Source of the DNA: Variovorax sp. MHTC-1
GTDB taxonomy: Bacteria; Pseudomonadota; Gammaproteobacteria; Burkholderiales; Burkholderiaceae_C
Length of the DNA stretch: 64,000 nt
Assembly: GCF_003984645.1 (NCBI RefSeq)
Contig: NZ_RWKI01000003.1
Coordinates: 1 to 64,000 of the forward strand
Direction of reading: 5' to 3'
Shown: piece after piece, positions 8,672 through 16,610 of the stretch
How positions within the stretch are numbered: position 1 is the stretch's first letter
Layout: each line of letters begins with the position of its first letter
Translations under genes and position numbers: made by a program
The notes under the pieces: model-generated
The model's input: only the letters and a program-made list of their open reading frames with translations
What the model was told of the DNA's origin: nothing
Databases searched by the model: none

Positions 8672-9189
8672 GTGTGCACCTCCCTCGGCGCCGCACCGGC
8701 GTCCAGCCCGGCCAGTTGCGCTACACGCAGCCGCGCGCGGGCCAGGCGGCTCATCACGGTGCCGATCGGCACGCCGGTGACGGCCGAGGCCTCCTTGTAC
8801 GAAAGCTCCTCCACGCACACCAGCAGCATCAGCTCGCGCTGGGCGGCGGGCAGACGGTCGATCGCGAGTTGCACGCGCTCCAGCGTGCGGCGCGCGTCCA
8901 TGCGCTCGTCCTCGTCTGCGTCGGCAGGCAACTCGCTCATGTCGTCGATGTCCATCGTGACTCCTTCGGTCTGTTTGCGGCGCAGCCGGTCGAACCAGAG
9001 GTTGCGCAGGATGGTGAACACCCACGCCAGGAAGGGGGCGTTGTCGTCGCGCGGCGGCGCGGCCAGAGCGCGCTCGCACGCGCCCTGCACCAGTTCGTCG
9101 GCGATGTCGCCGTCGCGGCAGATGGCGATCGCGTAGCGACGCAAACGCGGCAGCGCCTCGACGAGCGCCCGGCCCCGGTCCTCAGGCAT
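8668..9189 (-). CDS. ECF RNA polymerase sigma factor
   Basis: The protein has 173 residues. Region 2 (ALPRLRRYAIAICRDGDIADELVQ, then FLAWVFTILRNLWFDRLRR) and region 4 (IDRLPAAQRELMLLVCVEELSYKEASAVTGVPIGTVMSRLARAR) are clear and lie in the usual order, with no extra domain. It is followed by the overlapping anti-sigma gene. Its own promoter region at 9210-9236 carries a near-copy of the sequence found before three genes on the other side, so it probably activates its own transcription. Confidence 0.93.
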   Translation of the reverse strand: MPEDRGRALVEALPRLRRYAIAICRDGDIADELVQGACERALAAPPRDDNAPFLAWVFTILRNLWFDRLRRKQTEGVTMDIDDMSELPADADEDERMDARRTLERVQLAIDRLPAAQRELMLLVCVEELSYKEASAVTGVPIGTVMSRLARARLRVAQLAGLDAGAAPREVHT

Positions 9190-9209
9190 CCTTGGTCCTC
9201 ATGGGATGG

Positions 9210-9236
9210 AACACGTGCGGCCGGCCACTTTATTCC
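9210..9236 (-). promoter_or_regulatory. Putative ECF promoter of the sigma/anti-sigma operon
   Basis: On the minus strand the sequence is GGAATA, 15 bases, then CGTGTT, with its downstream end 20 bp before the sigma start. It differs by one base in the second hexamer from the three plus-strand copies at 9257, 10610 and 12010. The shape (GGAA-type -35, CGT-type -10) fits promoters read by ECF sigma factors. Confidence 0.65.
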
Positions 9237-9256
9237 ATCCGTTTTGCATCGAGGAT

Positions 9257-9283
9257 GGAATAACCGTGCGCTGGCCGCGTCTT
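9257..9283 (+). promoter_or_regulatory. Putative ECF promoter of the subtilase gene
   Basis: The sequence is GGAATA, 15 bases, then CGTCTT, ending 38 bp before the subtilase ATG at 9322. Both hexamers and the spacing are identical to the copies before the permease and the glycerate kinase. Confidence 0.7.
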
Positions 9284-9321
9284 GTCCTAGTCTATCGATC
9301 GTCGATCTGCCGGAGCCCCCG

Positions 9322-10596
9322 ATGACCCTTCGCCTTCGCTCACCCGTTGCTGCCTTGCCCTTCCTGCTGCGTTGTCTGCTGGGGCTGGGTGTCAGCTGGC
9401 TGCCGCTGCTGCCTGCGTTCGATGGCGCGCCTCTGGGCGGCGGGTCGGTCGCCCACGCAGATGACGACGATGACGACGACGATGATGACCGCGAGCGCCC
9501 CATGCGGCGCACGCCGCCACGCGAGGTGATCGCAACCGGGCTCACGCCGGCCCAGCTCGCTACCCTGCGCCAGCGCGGCTACGCAGTGGTCGCGCAGCGG
9601 CCCAATGCGCTGCTGGGCAATGTGACCTTGCTACGTGCGCCGACGGGCCGGCGGCGCGATCCGCTGGCCGAGGTGCGCGCCCTCGGGGGCGCAGTGCGGG
9701 CCGACCACAATCACAGCTACCGGCTCAATCAACAGTCGGTCTGCAACGGTCTCCCCTGTACGCCGGGCTGGCCGCTGGCGCAGATCCAATGGCCGGCCGC
9801 GGGTACGCGCTGCAACGCCGCCCAGCCGACCATCGGCCTGATCGACACCGGCGTCGAGCACAGCCACCCGGCGCTGAAAGGCGCCGCGATCGAACGGCTG
9901 ACGTTGCCGGGACACGGCCAGCGCCGCCGTGCGGACACGGCGCACGGCACGGCCGTGGCGGCGCTCTTGGTTGGACGCGGCGAGGGCGTCGTCTCCCTGC
10001 TGCCGCGCGCGCGCCTGCTGGCGGTGAACGCTTTCTACCGCGCCGGTGCTGCCGGCGACCGCATGGAGGCCTGGGATCTGGTGGCGGCGCTCGATGCCGT
10101 GACCAGTGCCGGCGCGCAGGTCGTGAACATGAGCTTTGCCGGCAGCGCCAACGCCTTGCTCGGCGATGCGCTGGCACAGCTCGATCGGCGGGGCATCGTC
10201 ATGGTCGCGGCGGTTGGCAACGCCGGCCCGCGCGCGGCGCCGCAGTACCCCGCTGCCTACCCGCAGGTGATCGCAGTCACCGCCGTCGCTGACGATCGAC
10301 GCGTCTATCACCGCGCGGGCCGAGGCACCCACGTGGAGCTGGCTGCGCCCGGCGTCGCCGTGCCGACGACCGATGCCGGCAGGGCGACAGTGGCGCGCAG
10401 TGGCACCTCGTTCGCCGCGCCCTTCGTCACGGCGGCGGCGGCGGCGCTGATCGGGCGGCCCGGCAGCAATCCCGCAACCGTGCGGCGCGCGCTCGGTGAC
10501 GCGGCGCTGGATCTGGGCGCGCTGGGGCGTGATCCGGTCTACGGCCTGGGCCTGCTGCAGCTGGCCCGGTTGTGCGGGGAGCGCGCGCAGCGCTGA
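9322..10596 (+). CDS. Secreted S8 (subtilisin-like) serine peptidase
   Basis: The protein has 424 residues. A signal peptide (hydrophobic residues about 9-30, cleavage near AHA at 44-46) is followed at once by ten consecutive aspartates (47-56) and a pro-region. The catalytic triad is visible: Asp175 in IGLIDTGVEHSHP, His208 in TAHGTAVAALL, Ser363 in SGTSFAAPF, with oxyanion Asn300 in AAVGNAGP. All key residues are present, so it should be active outside the cytoplasm. The poly-Asp run could bind calcium or keep the zymogen soluble. It faces the ECF sigma gene and has a matching promoter at 9257-9283. Its target is not known; it may act on the anti-sigma domain or on envelope proteins. Confidence 0.9.
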   Translation: MTLRLRSPVAALPFLLRCLLGLGVSWLPLLPAFDGAPLGGGSVAHADDDDDDDDDDRERPMRRTPPREVIATGLTPAQLATLRQRGYAVVAQRPNALLGNVTLLRAPTGRRRDPLAEVRALGGAVRADHNHSYRLNQQSVCNGLPCTPGWPLAQIQWPAAGTRCNAAQPTIGLIDTGVEHSHPALKGAAIERLTLPGHGQRRRADTAHGTAVAALLVGRGEGVVSLLPRARLLAVNAFYRAGAAGDRMEAWDLVAALDAVTSAGAQVVNMSFAGSANALLGDALAQLDRRGIVMVAAVGNAGPRAAPQYPAAYPQVIAVTAVADDRRVYHRAGRGTHVELAAPGVAVPTTDAGRATVARSGTSFAAPFVTAAAAALIGRPGSNPATVRRALGDAALDLGALGRDPVYGLGLLQLARLCGERAQR

Positions 10597-10609
10597 TCGC
10601 GATCCCAGG

Positions 10610-10636
10610 GGAATAAAGCGCGCCGCCGGCCGTCTT
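10610..10636 (+). promoter_or_regulatory. Putative ECF promoter of the permease gene
   Basis: The sequence is GGAATA, 15 bases, then CGTCTT, located just after the subtilase stop and ending 27 bp before the permease start. It is an exact hexamer and spacing match to the sites at 9257 and 12010, so the permease is not solely dependent on read-through. Confidence 0.7.
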
Positions 10637-10663
10637 CGGTGCACACCGTCCGGAGACCGCGCC

Positions 10664-11992
10664 ATGATCCAGCCCCTTCGCTTGCCTGTGTCCGCCCCGT
10701 CCTTGGCGTTGCGGCGCCTGCCCTCGGCCGCGCGTGTGCTGTCGCAGCTTCGGCCCTGGGCACCGGCGCTCTTGTGCGTCGCACTGATAGCGCTCGGCGC
10801 GTTGCCGGTTGCGGCGGTGCCTGCGCTGCTGGGGTCCGGGCTGCTGTGGCTGCTGCTCGCGACCTTCGTGCTCGCGGCCGTCGTGCAGGGCAGCGGCCTG
10901 GCCGAGCGGCTCGCGCTGCGCGTGATCGCGGGCGCAGGCAGCATGGCCGCACTGTGCTGGCGGCTCACGTTTTTCATTGCGGCCACAGCCTTCGTCATCC
11001 CTTCCACCTCGGCCCGCGCCGCGTTGCTGATGCCGGTGTTCGCCGCGCTCGCGCGCGTGCTCGCGGCGCCGGGGCCGGTGCGCGCGCTGGCGCTGCTGTT
11101 CCCCACCGTCATCCTGCTGTCGGCGGGCGCATCGCTCACCGGCGCGGGCGCGCATCTCATTGCCGCTGACGTCATCGTGCGCCTCGGCGGCGCGCCGATC
11201 GGCTTCGGGCGTTGGGCTGTACTTTCGGCGCCCTTCGCGCTGGCAGCCTGCGCCGTGGCGACCTGGCTCATCCTGCACATGTTTCTGCAAGCGCACGAGC
11301 GCCGCGCGCGGCCCGCTTGGCGCGCGCCATCGAGCCCGCCGCTCACGCGGGCGCAGCGCGCCGTCGGCGCCGTGACGGGGCTCACCGTGGCGGGCTGGCT
11401 GGTCGCGCCCGCGCTCGGCTTGCCGCTGGTGGCCGTCGCGATCGGCGGTGCGCTCGTCGCGACCCGACGGGGTCTGACCGGCACCAGCCTGCCGCAGGCC
11501 CTTCGGCAGGTCGACTGGCGCCTGCTCGGGCTGCTGGCGGCGATCATGCTGATGGCACAGGCGCTGCTGGCCAGCGGGGCGGTGCAGGCGTGGCTCGCGG
11601 GCGCCGCCGGGGCGCTGCAGACGGCGGATATCGGCCCGCGCACGGCGCTGCTGATCGCCGCTGTGGTGGCTGTGCTGTCGCACCTGGTCATCGTCTCGCG
11701 CACGGCCCGCGCGATGGTGCTGATGCCCGCGGTGGCGCTGCCGCTATCGGCCACCGGGGCCGATGCGGCGCTGCTGGTTCTTGTCTGCGTGCAGGGCAGC
11801 GGCTTCTGCCAGAGCTTCGCGCTGAGCGCCAAGCCGGTCGCGATCTTTGCGCGCGCGATGGGCCCGGGCGGGCAGGGCGCCTTTGGTTCCGGCGACCTGC
11901 TGCGCCTGGCAGTGCCGCTGGCGCTGGCGACAACGTGCCTGCTCGCGCTGTTCGCGTTCGTCGTCTGGCCGCTCCAAGGGCTTGGGCATTAA
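10664..11992 (+). CDS. SLC13/DASS-like anion permease
   Basis: The protein has 442 residues with about eleven or twelve hydrophobic segments. It has the layout of the divalent anion:Na+ symporter/ArsB-like superfamily: two halves, each with a re-entrant region. The first half shows FVIPSTSARAALLMPVF and the second SRTARAMVLMPAVALPL, corresponding to the SNT-like substrate-binding motifs, here with STSAR and SRTAR variants. The family moves dicarboxylates, sulfate and similar anions. With a glycerate kinase as the next gene, glycerate or a related hydroxyacid is a reasonable guess at the substrate. It has its own ECF-type promoter. Confidence 0.78.
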   Translation: MIQPLRLPVSAPSLALRRLPSAARVLSQLRPWAPALLCVALIALGALPVAAVPALLGSGLLWLLLATFVLAAVVQGSGLAERLALRVIAGAGSMAALCWRLTFFIAATAFVIPSTSARAALLMPVFAALARVLAAPGPVRALALLFPTVILLSAGASLTGAGAHLIAADVIVRLGGAPIGFGRWAVLSAPFALAACAVATWLILHMFLQAHERRARPAWRAPSSPPLTRAQRAVGAVTGLTVAGWLVAPALGLPLVAVAIGGALVATRRGLTGTSLPQALRQVDWRLLGLLAAIMLMAQALLASGAVQAWLAGAAGALQTADIGPRTALLIAAVVAVLSHLVIVSRTARAMVLMPAVALPLSATGADAALLVLVCVQGSGFCQSFALSAKPVAIFARAMGPGGQGAFGSGDLLRLAVPLALATTCLLALFAFVVWPLQGLGH

Positions 11993-12009
11993 AAAACTCG
12001 CGCAGCGAC

Positions 12010-12036
12010 GGAATAGCGCGGCTCGGCCTGCGTCTT
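12010..12036 (+). promoter_or_regulatory. Putative ECF promoter of the glycerate kinase gene
   Basis: The sequence is GGAATA, 15 bases, then CGTCTT in the 91-bp gap after the permease stop, ending 47 bp before the kinase start. It is the third exact copy of the motif in 2.8 kb. Confidence 0.7.
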
Positions 12037-12083
12037 CCCATCAAGCGCAGGCCTTCGCCGGCGCAATGTCAAGGAGCCCCATC

Positions 12084-13397
12084 ATGCGCACCCGCATCGA
12101 TCACCGCCGGACCCGTCGACCCACGCGCGCTACACAACGCCACGCCGCACCGTCCTTCACCGTGCTGGTGGCGCCCTCGGGCTTCAAGGAGGGCCTCGAT
12201 GCCACGCAGGTGGCCGACGGCATCGTGGCCGGCGTGCGCTGCGCCATGCCCGACGCCCGGGTGCTGTGCGTGCCGATGATCGATGGTGGGGAAGGCTTCA
12301 GCGCGGCCATGGTTCGCGCCACGCAGGGTCGCTGGCAAGCCCACACCGTGACAGGTCCGCTCGGTGTACCCGTTGCCGCCGGCTTCGGCCTGCTCGGCGG
12401 CGATGGCCCACGCACCGCCGTGGTCGAAGTGGCGGCCGCAGCCGGCCTGCGGCTGGTGCCGCGCGATGCGCGCGACCCGATGGCGACCACCAGCCGTGGT
12501 GTGGGCGAGCTGATCCGCGCCGCGCTCGATGCCGGCGCCGAGCGCATCCTGCTCGGCTGCGGCGACTCTGGAATCAACGATGGCGGCGCCGGCATGGTGC
12601 AGGCCCTGGGCGCGCGCCTGCTCGACGCCGACGGCAGCGAACTCGGCGCCGGCGGCGGCGCGCTGCACCGGCTGGCGCGTATCGATCTGTCAAGGCTCGA
12701 TGCGCGACTGGCCCACGTCCAGCTCGATGCGGCAGTCAACTGGCACAACGTGCTGCTCGGCGAGCGCGGCGTGGCGCGCGTTTTCGGGCCGCAGAAAGGC
12801 GCCACGCCGCAGCAGGTGGTGCAGCTCGGCGCCGCGTTCGACCACTGGGCGGCATGTATTCGCGATTGCACCGGCGCCGAGGTCGGCCATGTGCCTGGCG
12901 GCGGCGCATCGGGCGGATTGGGCGCCGCCTTTGCTGGGCTGCTCGGCGGCGCACTGCATCCGCGCTTCGACCTGGTGATGCGCTATCTCGACTTCGACGC
13001 ATTGTTGCGGCGCGCCGACCTCGTCATCACCGCCGAAGGCTGCCTCGACAGCCAGACGCCCTTCGGCAAGGTGCCTGCCGAGGTGGCGCGTCGCGCCAAA
13101 CTGCGCGGCTTGCCCGTCGTAGCCCTGGCTGGCGCCCTGGGCACGGATGCGCGCCTGAACCTGGCGCACGGCATCGATGCGTTCGCCAGCATTCAGCAAC
13201 GGCCATGCACGCTGGACGAGTCGATGGAAAACGCGAGCGAATGGCTGGCGAGGGCGGCGGAGAACACGGTGCGCTTGCTGTGGGCGGGGACGCGACTTGC
13301 AAAACCGAACGGCCGCGTGCTCAACGAGGCAGGCTGGCTGCAGAGCACGATGGATGCGACAGACCGCATTCATCGGCGCCTGGCGGAGCGCTTCTAA
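12084..13397 (+). CDS. Glycerate 2-kinase (GlxK/GarK family)
   Basis: The ATG at 12084 follows AAGGAG and gives 437 residues. The first 30 are a basic, disordered-looking extension; the family domain begins at FTVLVAPSGFKEGLDATQVADGI. Typical motifs follow: VPMIDGGEGF, TSRGVGELIRAAL, GCGDSGINDGGAGM, GPQKGATPQQV, GGGASGGLGAA and ITAEGCLDSQTPFGK. The enzyme phosphorylates D-glycerate with ATP, feeding glyoxylate-derived or sugar-acid carbon into glycolysis. The C-terminus is about 40 residues longer than the usual ~380. Its placement in an ECF stress-type regulon rather than with glyoxylate carboligase genes is odd. Confidence 0.9.
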   Translation: MRTRIDHRRTRRPTRATQRHAAPSFTVLVAPSGFKEGLDATQVADGIVAGVRCAMPDARVLCVPMIDGGEGFSAAMVRATQGRWQAHTVTGPLGVPVAAGFGLLGGDGPRTAVVEVAAAAGLRLVPRDARDPMATTSRGVGELIRAALDAGAERILLGCGDSGINDGGAGMVQALGARLLDADGSELGAGGGALHRLARIDLSRLDARLAHVQLDAAVNWHNVLLGERGVARVFGPQKGATPQQVVQLGAAFDHWAACIRDCTGAEVGHVPGGGASGGLGAAFAGLLGGALHPRFDLVMRYLDFDALLRRADLVITAEGCLDSQTPFGKVPAEVARRAKLRGLPVVALAGALGTDARLNLAHGIDAFASIQQRPCTLDESMENASEWLARAAENTVRLLWAGTRLAKPNGRVLNEAGWLQSTMDATDRIHRRLAERF

Positions 13398-13427
13398 GAG
13401 CGGCAGATACGAGATGTGGCTGGCACC

Positions 13428-13988
13428 CTAGACGGGTTCCATTGGGCGATGCGGGCCTGTGGGAAGGTGGACAGAAACCGCATCCCCCGGAGCCACTTCT
13501 CCTCCGAGCACCACAACGCCCATCACGCCGGCCTTTCGAACGAGAGACCCGTCCGCTGCGCGACCCGACACAGCCTGTGTGAGGCCCTGTTGAAAGGCAT
13601 CGAGCTGCTTGCACGGATTGCGCAGGCCTGTCAGGCGTATGAGTGCCCCTGACCCGATCTTCAGCTCGGTGCCAACGGGCAAGGCCAAGAGGTCGAGCCC
13701 GCCCATCGTGATGTTCTCGCCAATGTCGCCAGGCCTCAGAGCAAAGCCGGCAGCGGCCAGCTCATCGAACAGCTCCATCTGCACCAGGTGCACCTGGCGG
13801 AGGTTGGGCTGCAGTGGATTCCGCGCGACACGCGACCGGTGCTTGACCGTCTCGCCGCAATGCGCATCGCCTTCCACGCCCAGGCCCTCCAGCAAGCGAA
13901 TGCTGCTCACGGGAATCTTCGAGAAGTGATGAGAAGGGCTGAGCGAAACGGCTCGGACACGGGGGATGGGGGTGGATTCGTCAGGCAT
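13428..13988 (-). CDS. MOSC domain-containing protein
   Basis: The protein has 186 residues in the single-domain MOSC form. Visible features are GLGVEGDAHCGETVKHRSR near the N-terminus, RPGDIGENITMGGLDLLALPVGT in the middle and the conserved cysteine in GLRNPCKQLD. MOSC proteins handle the molybdenum cofactor sulfur or detoxify N-hydroxylated compounds (YiiM-like). It converges with the glycerate kinase, 31 bp apart. No Shine-Dalgarno is evident at its ATG. Confidence 0.88.
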   Translation of the reverse strand: MPDESTPIPRVRAVSLSPSHHFSKIPVSSIRLLEGLGVEGDAHCGETVKHRSRVARNPLQPNLRQVHLVQMELFDELAAAGFALRPGDIGENITMGGLDLLALPVGTELKIGSGALIRLTGLRNPCKQLDAFQQGLTQAVSGRAADGSLVRKAGVMGVVVLGGEVAPGDAVSVHLPTGPHRPMEPV

Positions 13989-14121
13989 ACAAGAATCTGA
14001 GGTTCTTGCCGCATTCTGCCGCCCGACTGGCCCAGCGAAGGGCCCGGTGTTGGCCGTCAGCTGTATCGACCTTACGAGCGAATTGCCTCTTCGGAGGCGC
14101 TACCGCGAAAGTCTTCCGCCG

Positions 14122-14442
14122 TCAGCGACCCTCGCACTTGACCTCTTCCTTGAACACCTCGCGACTGGCCTCGAGCTTGACCTTGCACGGCCCATCCCGG
14201 AACTCATCCTTCCATTCCCCGCGCCACGTTGCTCCGATGCCATCCTTGCACTTGACCTCTCGCTTGAACTCCCCTCGCTTTGACTCCTGCTTGACTTCGC
14301 AAGGCTTGGCCCAGCGGTCCTCGCGCCAGTCGCTGCGCCAGTCATCGCGTCGCCAGCGCTTCTTCGAGTCATCGTCATCGGCGAGAGAAGGGGCGGCAAG
14401 GGCGGAAAGCACCAAGAACGCGACAGTGGCTCGAATGGACAT
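14122..14442 (-). CDS. Small secreted two-repeat cysteine protein
   Basis: The protein has 106 residues. A signal peptide (MSIRATVAFLVLSALAAPSLA) is followed by four aspartates and a strongly charged Trp/Arg/Asp region. Two related units follow: CEVKQESKRGEFKREVKC and CKVKLEASREVFKEEVKC, each bounded by cysteines. They may form disulfide-stapled strands. AAGGAGAATCAA lies just before the ATG. I do not recognise the family. The next gene upstream on the same strand is another small secreted protein. Confidence 0.7.
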   Translation of the reverse strand: MSIRATVAFLVLSALAAPSLADDDDSKKRWRRDDWRSDWREDRWAKPCEVKQESKRGEFKREVKCKDGIGATWRGEWKDEFRDGPCKVKLEASREVFKEEVKCEGR

Positions 14443-14501
14443 TTGATTCTCCTTGACGAGATGTGCGGCTTCGAAGCGGGTGTCAGTGGCCGCTGATGCG
14501 C

Positions 14502-14798
14502 TCAGCGCCGATACGGATTGTGCGGGCGGCGGTCGTAGCGGTCAGGCACCCCATCACGGTCGCTGTCCCTGCGCGCGTGGCGGTAGTGGGCGCGGCGGTC
14601 GCGACGACCGTCGGCGCGGTGGTCGTGATGGCGATCGTAGCCATGCCGAGAGACGTGGCGCGGAGGCGGCGGCGGAACAACGACGACGTGAGGGCGATAG
14701 CCTCGGTCTCCGTGATGCGGCTGCGCCTGCGCAGGAGCGCTCAATGCGGCCAGTGCGACTACGGCTGCAGCGCCGAATGCGGAAAACATCTTCTTCAT
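14502..14798 (-). CDS. Small secreted His/Arg-rich protein with calcium-loop-like motif
   Basis: The protein has 98 residues. It has a signal peptide (MKKMFSAFGAAAVVALAALSAPAQAQ), a proline run, then a region rich in His, Arg and Asp. Near the end, DSDRDGVPDRYD matches the DxDxDGxxD calcium-binding loop seen in thrombospondin type 3 and EF-hand-like repeats. The many histidines could bind metals. AAGGAGCTGCC precedes the ATG at good spacing. Function unknown; it may share a transcript with the gene downstream at 14122-14442. Confidence 0.7.
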   Translation of the reverse strand: MKKMFSAFGAAAVVALAALSAPAQAQPHHGDRGYRPHVVVVPPPPPRHVSRHGYDRHHDHRADGRRDRRAHYRHARRDSDRDGVPDRYDRRPHNPYRR

Positions 14799-15070
14799 GG
14801 CAGCTCCTTCGAGGAGTTGTATTCAGGAGCTCCGATACTGAGGGCGAAATGTGAAGCATGCGTAAGGCTGCAGCGAAGTTCGATGAACCTGTTGCCGTTC
14901 AATATGACAACGGCAAGCCTGGTGGCGAATGCAGATTTCAGCGGCAAGTTCGTCGGCGTGCTCGATACGGTCCCGCAAGCGGAAAGGGGCGTTGGCGCGC
15001 CATGGCCTCTGTGGGCTCCTGAATCAATCGTCTATCGCGCGGAGCACCCCAGCTTGGTCCCGACGCGCCC

Positions 15071-15271
15071 TCATGCCTGGCGTTTTTCGATCCAGTGGGT
15101 GTCAGGGCCGAAAAGGCGATTTCCCTGCTGTGCGACGAAGGCCAACTTCTCCTCGTTGTGCGGTGTCTCGGGTCGCCACAGCTCATGGACCACGGCTACA
15201 GCGTCTTGCTCGATCATGTCTATCGAGCGGCGCAGCCTGATCTCGACGAGGAAACCTATGTTCTGGGGCAC
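15071..15271 (-). CDS. Small hypothetical protein
   Basis: This 66-residue frame starts at GTG 15271 with AAGGAAG a few bases upstream, a good ribosome binding site. The sequence (VPQNIGFLVEIRLRRSIDM, later GPDTHWIEKRQA) is not low-complexity and has no signal peptide. The surrounding DNA has lower GC than the flanks. I do not recognise it. A run of G-triplets lies about 45 bp upstream of its start. Confidence 0.4.
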   Translation of the reverse strand: MPQNIGFLVEIRLRRSIDMIEQDAVAVVHELWRPETPHNEEKLAFVAQQGNRLFGPDTHWIEKRQA

Positions 15272-15313
15272 ATTCTTCCTTTTCGGCCGTCACTTCGGCT
15301 CAAGCGAGCGAGA

Positions 15314-15344
15314 GGGAGGGAGGGAGGGAGGGTGGGTGGGAGGG
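15314..15344 (+). other. G-quadruplex-forming G-triplet tract
   Basis: Eight GGG runs separated by single A or T bases occupy 31 bases. Four such runs are enough for a very stable parallel quadruplex, and eight could form two. The tract lies in the gap upstream of the 66-residue minus-strand frame, so it could affect its transcription. It could also simply be a slippage-prone microsatellite. Confidence 0.7.
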
Positions 15345-15556
15345 AGGACATCGTCCTCCCCGAGCTCGGAATCCACTGGCAAATGAGGGTCGGGGATCAT
15401 GAGCGGTTTTTTCGAGCGAGCGGGAGCAGAAGTGTGCTCGGACAACGAGGCGCGTTCTGTGCGCTGCCGTACGAACGATCGGGTTTCGGTCTTCCAGACC
15501 GTCGCAGCAGGTGGCGATCAAGCCCGAGATGTGGCGGGGAGGCGCTTCTTCGCCGG

Positions 15557-15871
15557 CTACCAGGTGATCAGCGCTGTGTTCGCCCCAGCGAATCCGGCTT
15601 CGAACCTACGCCGCCTCGCGCTCTCCGCACTCAGCGCGGTATGCAGCAGATCGAGGTCCAACGCGCAGCCCAGAACGACCCCCTGGACCTGACGCGCCGC
15701 CTTGGTCCGGACAGTGAAGCTTTCATCAGATGGTTCCCCGACGCTCGACCGCAGCTTTGCGATCACTGCTGTCAGCAGGCGGTTCCAATCCCTGAACGCA
15801 GTGACATCCGGGTCTGCCTGGCTGTCGGCCGGGACCGGATGAGAGACGTGGGCTGAAGTCTTGTGGATCAT
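15557..15871 (-). CDS. Hypothetical protein (104 residues)
   Basis: From the ATG at 15871 the translation looks like a real soluble, helical protein: DPDVTAFRDWNRLLTAVIAK, later TKAARQVQGVVLGCALDLD and LLHTALSAESARRRR. No domain is recognised. It follows, on the same strand, the small conserved protein at 15993-16265, which has a paralogue beside the response regulators at 51 kb. A role in the same signalling context is possible but not shown. Confidence 0.5.
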   Translation of the reverse strand: MIHKTSAHVSHPVPADSQADPDVTAFRDWNRLLTAVIAKLRSSVGEPSDESFTVRTKAARQVQGVVLGCALDLDLLHTALSAESARRRRFEAGFAGANTALITW

Positions 15872-15992
15872 GGCGAGTCCCGTTCGGGTTTCTTCTTCTG
15901 ATGAGCCGGAGTGCGCGTATAGGGTGCGTTTCGCATTGGAATCCTGATGTGAGTTTCGATGTCGGCGGCGGCCGACTGCTTCCATGCGAATG

Positions 15993-16265
15993 TCAGTGCG
16001 ACGTCGCTGGCCGGACGTCGGGCCAGTCAACTTCCATTCCCATGACCGCTCGCGCATACAGGTAGTTGTTGCGTGCGCGCTCGGAGAGTGAGTCCATGTC
16101 CACATGACCAGCCGCGTCGCACGGAAAGACGTAGGCACAACGGGCGGAAATGGGAGAGCGGAAGAGCAATTCATAGCCTGTGCATGCGGGGGAGGCAATC
16201 ACAACGGCCTCCGTTGCGTGCGCTGGTGATCCTGGGGAGTGAGCAGTAAGAATTGGATTCTCCAC
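15993..16265 (-). CDS. Small conserved protein, paralogue of 51100-51348
   Basis: The frame starts at GTG 16265 and encodes 90 residues. Its C-terminal half carries FPCDAAGHVDMDSLSERARN followed by NYLYARAVMG and a WPDV ending. The protein at 51100-51348 has the same pattern with few changes. Two conserved copies 35 kb apart argue that this is a genuine family rather than a chance frame. It has no signal peptide or membrane segment. Function unknown. A downstream start is possible because the ribosome binding site at the GTG is poor. Confidence 0.65.
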   Translation of the reverse strand: MENPILTAHSPGSPAHATEAVVIASPACTGYELLFRSPISARCAYVFPCDAAGHVDMDSLSERARNNYLYARAVMGMEVDWPDVRPATSH

Positions 16266-16610
16266 ACCCGATGTAGCGATCGGTTGGTAGGAATCCTCCT
16301 ACTTCCAACTGAAGATTACAAGACGTGCTTTCTTCTACGTATGCCCGAAATAGAGGCAGTTCCACCCGCAGAAATGACTTGAACTTCCCAATGACGCCGC
16401 GACGATGGCCGCGCGATGCGATCTTGTTTGCGTCGTCCGGTATGAGCAGGGTCAAAGAGGCGAAAAAGAATCCTCATCGCGGAATGCGCTGAGTGCGTTC
16501 ACGGACGGACGGCAGACGCTGGCCGGCGCGGAGAAGATGAGCCTGACCAAGTTCCGCTGTTGGTTCGCGAGAAGAAAAGGGCCCAAACCCCTCAGCACCC
16601 GACTCCGTGC
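16266..16610. other. Intergenic, no supported gene
   Basis: This 345-bp stretch has lower GC than average. A minus-strand TTG frame begins with a plausible LLIPDDANKIASRGHRRG segment but overlaps the better-supported gene at 15993-16265 and has no recognisable domain. I see no repeat or clear terminator. Confidence 0.4.

Noticed and set aside
16171..16455. 94-residue minus-strand TTG frame
   Set aside because: The start of the translation looks protein-like, but it overlaps the better-supported conserved gene at 15993-16265 and has no recognisable domain.
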